From Saitoella complicata NRRL Y-17804 (taxonomy: Eukaryota; Ascomycota; Saitoellomycetes; Saitoellales; Saitoellaceae), in assembly GCF_001661265.1 (NCBI RefSeq), contig NW_017567006.1, positions 1 through 64,000 on the forward strand: 64,000 bases of DNA, read 5' to 3'. The number at the start of each line of letters is the position of its first letter. The first letter of the stretch is position 1. The notes beneath the pieces are model-generated. The model saw only the letters and a program-made list of their open reading frames with translations. It did not search any database and had not been told where the DNA came from. Position numbers and translations under genes: made by a program. This document shows positions 62,003 to 64,000 of this stretch, in pieces.

Positions 62003-63949
62003 ATGCGAGAAGAACTCCCCTCCAACCCGCTGGAACTGATCCAATCACACCCAGCACCAATCCACCGCCCAACAGAACACGAACTCGAAGACCCAGAACA
62101 CCTCCTAAAAGACGTCCTCTTCCCCCAGGACGCATACACCCCCGACGGAACATACTGGGCCGACCTCCCCTTCTGGCCCCGAGTCCACTGGATCAACGCC
62201 CAAAACTCTGCCGAAACAAAACGCGAATTGGCAGCCCTATGGGCGACCTTCAAAAATGATCCCCTCGACCCCATTCGGATTTACTTCAAGAAGTATGTTA
62301 TGACCGGGATGGGGTTGTTTGTTGAGGGATACACGCTTTTCAGTGTCGGGAATATCAAACCCTTGTTTCAGGTTGTTTGGCCAGCGTGTTGGAGTACTTT
62401 CGCAGTCTGCGACCGGACATGGACCCACGCAGTCGAATACCTCGAAATCGTCGGTATCATCGTCGGGCAGATCTACGTCGGTATCATCGGTGACTGGATC
62501 GGGCGCCGAATGGGAATGATCCAAGATGCAGCGATCATGACACTCGGCTGTATCCTCCTCACAGGAATGTGGGGAACGAGTTTGAATGGGTGGGTCATCA
62601 TGTATGCACTCTCGCTCATGTTTTACTCTGTCGGTGTCGGAGGCGAGTACCCAATGACAGGCATCTCCGCAATGGAAACATCCTCCCTCCGATCCTCCTC
62701 CGACGACAAACTCCACCGCGGCCGGAACGTCTCCCTAGCATTCCTCATGCAAGGCTGGGGCCAACTCGCGAACCAAGCTATCCTCATCGTGGGCATGTTG
62801 GCATTCCATGGTGGTGCGAGTGAGCCTTACAGTAAACTCGCGACACAGTGGACGTTTAGGGTGAGTTTTGCGGCGGTGGGGGTTGTTACCGCATACCTCC
62901 TCTACCACCGAATTTACCACCTCAAATTCGCGGACCAAGCACTCCGCATCTCGAAGAAGAAGCAGAAAGTCACCGGGTATGACGTACAGTCCCTCAAACT
63001 CGTATCTACGCACTACTGGCACCGACTCGTGGGTACCGCGGGGGGATGGTTCGCCAACGACTTTTTCTTTTATGGGAACAAGATTTTCCAAGGTGTCTTT
63101 CTGAGGATCATCACGCCTGATGCCTCGGTTATGGATTTGTGGTTGTGGAATTTGGTCAATATTGGGTGTTCGCTCGCTGGGTACTACCTCGCCGCACTCC
63201 TCATCGACCACAAACTCTACGGCCGGAAACACATGCAATCCGTCGGATTCTTGGTCCAGTTTATTTTGTTTATCATCCCGGCTGCGATGTACGATACACT
63301 CCGCACACCCGGGACCCCGATCAAGATCTTTCAGTTCTTATACTTTTTCTCGAGTTTCTGGCAGCAGTTTGGACCTAATTCGACGACGTTCTTGCTTGCT
63401 GCGGAAGTCTATCCCGCACCTGTTCGCGCTTCTGCCCACGGATTCTCGGCTGCGTGCGGGAAATTGGGAGCACTGATCCCGACAATCATCTACAACTACG
63501 TTCCCAACCACACCAAATTCTGGATCGTGACATGGTTTGGTCTACTAGGGCTCGGTTGCACAGTCCTCTTCATCCCCGACACGACTGGTTTGGATTTGGT
63601 CGAGCAGGAACGGTATTGGACATATGTCCGTGAAGGCCGCGAGCAGGAATATCATGGTATCGCTATCCATCCTCGGCATCTGAGTTGGTGGGAACGGGTT
63701 GTGTTGAAGAGGGATAGGGGGTATGATCCGGTGAAGGATCGGGAGGCGAAGATTAGGGAGTTGAGGGCGGTTTATGAGGCTGGCGTTGTTGAGGAGAAGG
63801 AGGAGGCCGAGAGGATGGGGAGTGGGAGTGTGGGGGAAGGTAGTGTGGATGGGGGGGTGGGGATGGATGAGAAGGTTAGTAGATATTTTGCGAGGGAGAG
63901 GGAGAGGGGTGCGGGGAGTTCTGCGAGTTCGGGGAGTTTGACTGCCTAA
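62003..63949 (+). CDS. major facilitator superfamily transporter (phosphate/sugar-type)
   Basis: Single exon, 648 residues from the ATG at 62003; an in-frame ATG at 61796 would add 69 Ser/Arg/Leu-rich residues with no domain. Twelve membrane segments are visible. MFS signatures: 'GIIGDWIGRRMGMIQDAAIM' (GxxxDRxGRR type, loop 2-3), 'GVGGEYPMTGISAMET' near TM4, and 'AAEVYPAPVRASAHGFSAAC' with 'PDTTGLDLVEQERYWTY' in the C-half. The GGEYP motif resembles the phosphate:H+ symporter branch (Pho84-like GGDYP), but the long N-terminus and tail differ and the substrate is unknown. The C-terminal tail is Gly/Ser/Glu-rich and lies wholly inside the window. Confidence 0.85.
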   Translation: MREELPSNPLELIQSHPAPIHRPTEHELEDPEHLLKDVLFPQDAYTPDGTYWADLPFWPRVHWINAQNSAETKRELAALWATFKNDPLDPIRIYFKKYVMTGMGLFVEGYTLFSVGNIKPLFQVVWPACWSTFAVCDRTWTHAVEYLEIVGIIVGQIYVGIIGDWIGRRMGMIQDAAIMTLGCILLTGMWGTSLNGWVIMYALSLMFYSVGVGGEYPMTGISAMETSSLRSSSDDKLHRGRNVSLAFLMQGWGQLANQAILIVGMLAFHGGASEPYSKLATQWTFRVSFAAVGVVTAYLLYHRIYHLKFADQALRISKKKQKVTGYDVQSLKLVSTHYWHRLVGTAGGWFANDFFFYGNKIFQGVFLRIITPDASVMDLWLWNLVNIGCSLAGYYLAALLIDHKLYGRKHMQSVGFLVQFILFIIPAAMYDTLRTPGTPIKIFQFLYFFSSFWQQFGPNSTTFLLAAEVYPAPVRASAHGFSAACGKLGALIPTIIYNYVPNHTKFWIVTWFGLLGLGCTVLFIPDTTGLDLVEQERYWTYVREGREQEYHGIAIHPRHLSWWERVVLKRDRGYDPVKDREAKIRELRAVYEAGVVEEKEEAERMGSGSVGEGSVDGGVGMDEKVSRYFARERERGAGSSASSGSLTA

Positions 63950-64000
63950 GTTGGCGTGTATGTTCGAAAAAGGCATGGATGGGGATGAAAAGGAAAAGGC

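Noticed and set aside
1-64000. Transposons, virus-derived elements, CRISPR arrays, secondary-metabolite cluster
   Set aside because: No transposase, reverse transcriptase, integrase or capsid frames, no terminal repeats, no spaced direct repeats, and no PKS/NRPS-type genes; the ABC and MFS transporters stand among housekeeping genes.

Overview
(1) Organism. This is nuclear DNA of a fungus, almost certainly an ascomycete. It is gene-dense (34 protein genes or gene remnants and three tRNA genes in 64 kb), with 0-6 introns per gene. Most introns are 42-75 nt, with GT..AG ends and CTAAC/CTGAC-like branch points, and many gene pairs are head-to-head with 110-310 bp between start codons. The gene set (Vps10, Sla1, Stt3, Yos9, Rrn7, Sen54, Cut9/Apc6, Bud16, Orc3, Orc5, Erg26, Tma22, Coq3, Ptc7) is yeast-like. 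GC near 53%, the few introns and the fission-yeast-like Cut9 and Sod1 would fit an early-diverging Taphrinomycotina-type fungus; that placement is inference. (2) Left part, 0-10 kb. Two divergent SNG1/DUF3533 membrane-protein genes are both decayed. They are followed by an intact single-exon VPS10 and two small orphan genes whose reading frames are interrupted. (3) 10-25 kb. This stretch holds SLA1 (endocytic coat), STT3 and YOS9 (N-glycosylation and ER quality control, divergent around a tRNA-Ile), a P-loop protein with an altered Walker A, a second tRNA-Ile, an SDR lacking its catalytic Tyr/Lys, mitoribosomal RSM19 and a GABA/amino-acid permease. (4) 25-38 kb. A full-size PDR-type ABC transporter is followed by a third identical tRNA-Ile, RRN7 (RNA polymerase I factor), a tandemly duplicated ~105-bp element that folds well as RNA, TRM61, a small Tim17-like membrane protein and the mitochondrial ornithine carrier ORT1. 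(5) 38-64 kb. ABP1, SEN54, CUT9/APC6, BUD16, an ELMO-family protein, ORC5, ERG26, TMA22/DENR, dynein intermediate chain, ORC3, COQ3, PTC7, a DALRD3-like protein, SOD1 and an MFS transporter follow, mostly in alternating orientation. (6) How they relate. Several genes share pathways although they form no operon: SLA1 and ABP1 act in actin patches, STT3 and YOS9 on glycoproteins in the ER, ORC3 and ORC5 in one complex, TRM61 and SEN54 on tRNAs, RRN7 in rRNA transcription, and ORT1, COQ3, PTC7 and RSM19 in mitochondria. (7) Most notable. A 174-bp (58-codon) stretch inside the dynein intermediate chain gene is inverted in frame: its lost WD-repeat peptide reads perfectly on the opposite strand. 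Upstream of TRM61 lie two copies of an apparently undescribed structured RNA-like element, with a GNRA-capped hairpin, a 7-bp closing helix and a matched base-pair insertion between copies. I saw no transposon, virus-like element or CRISPR array.
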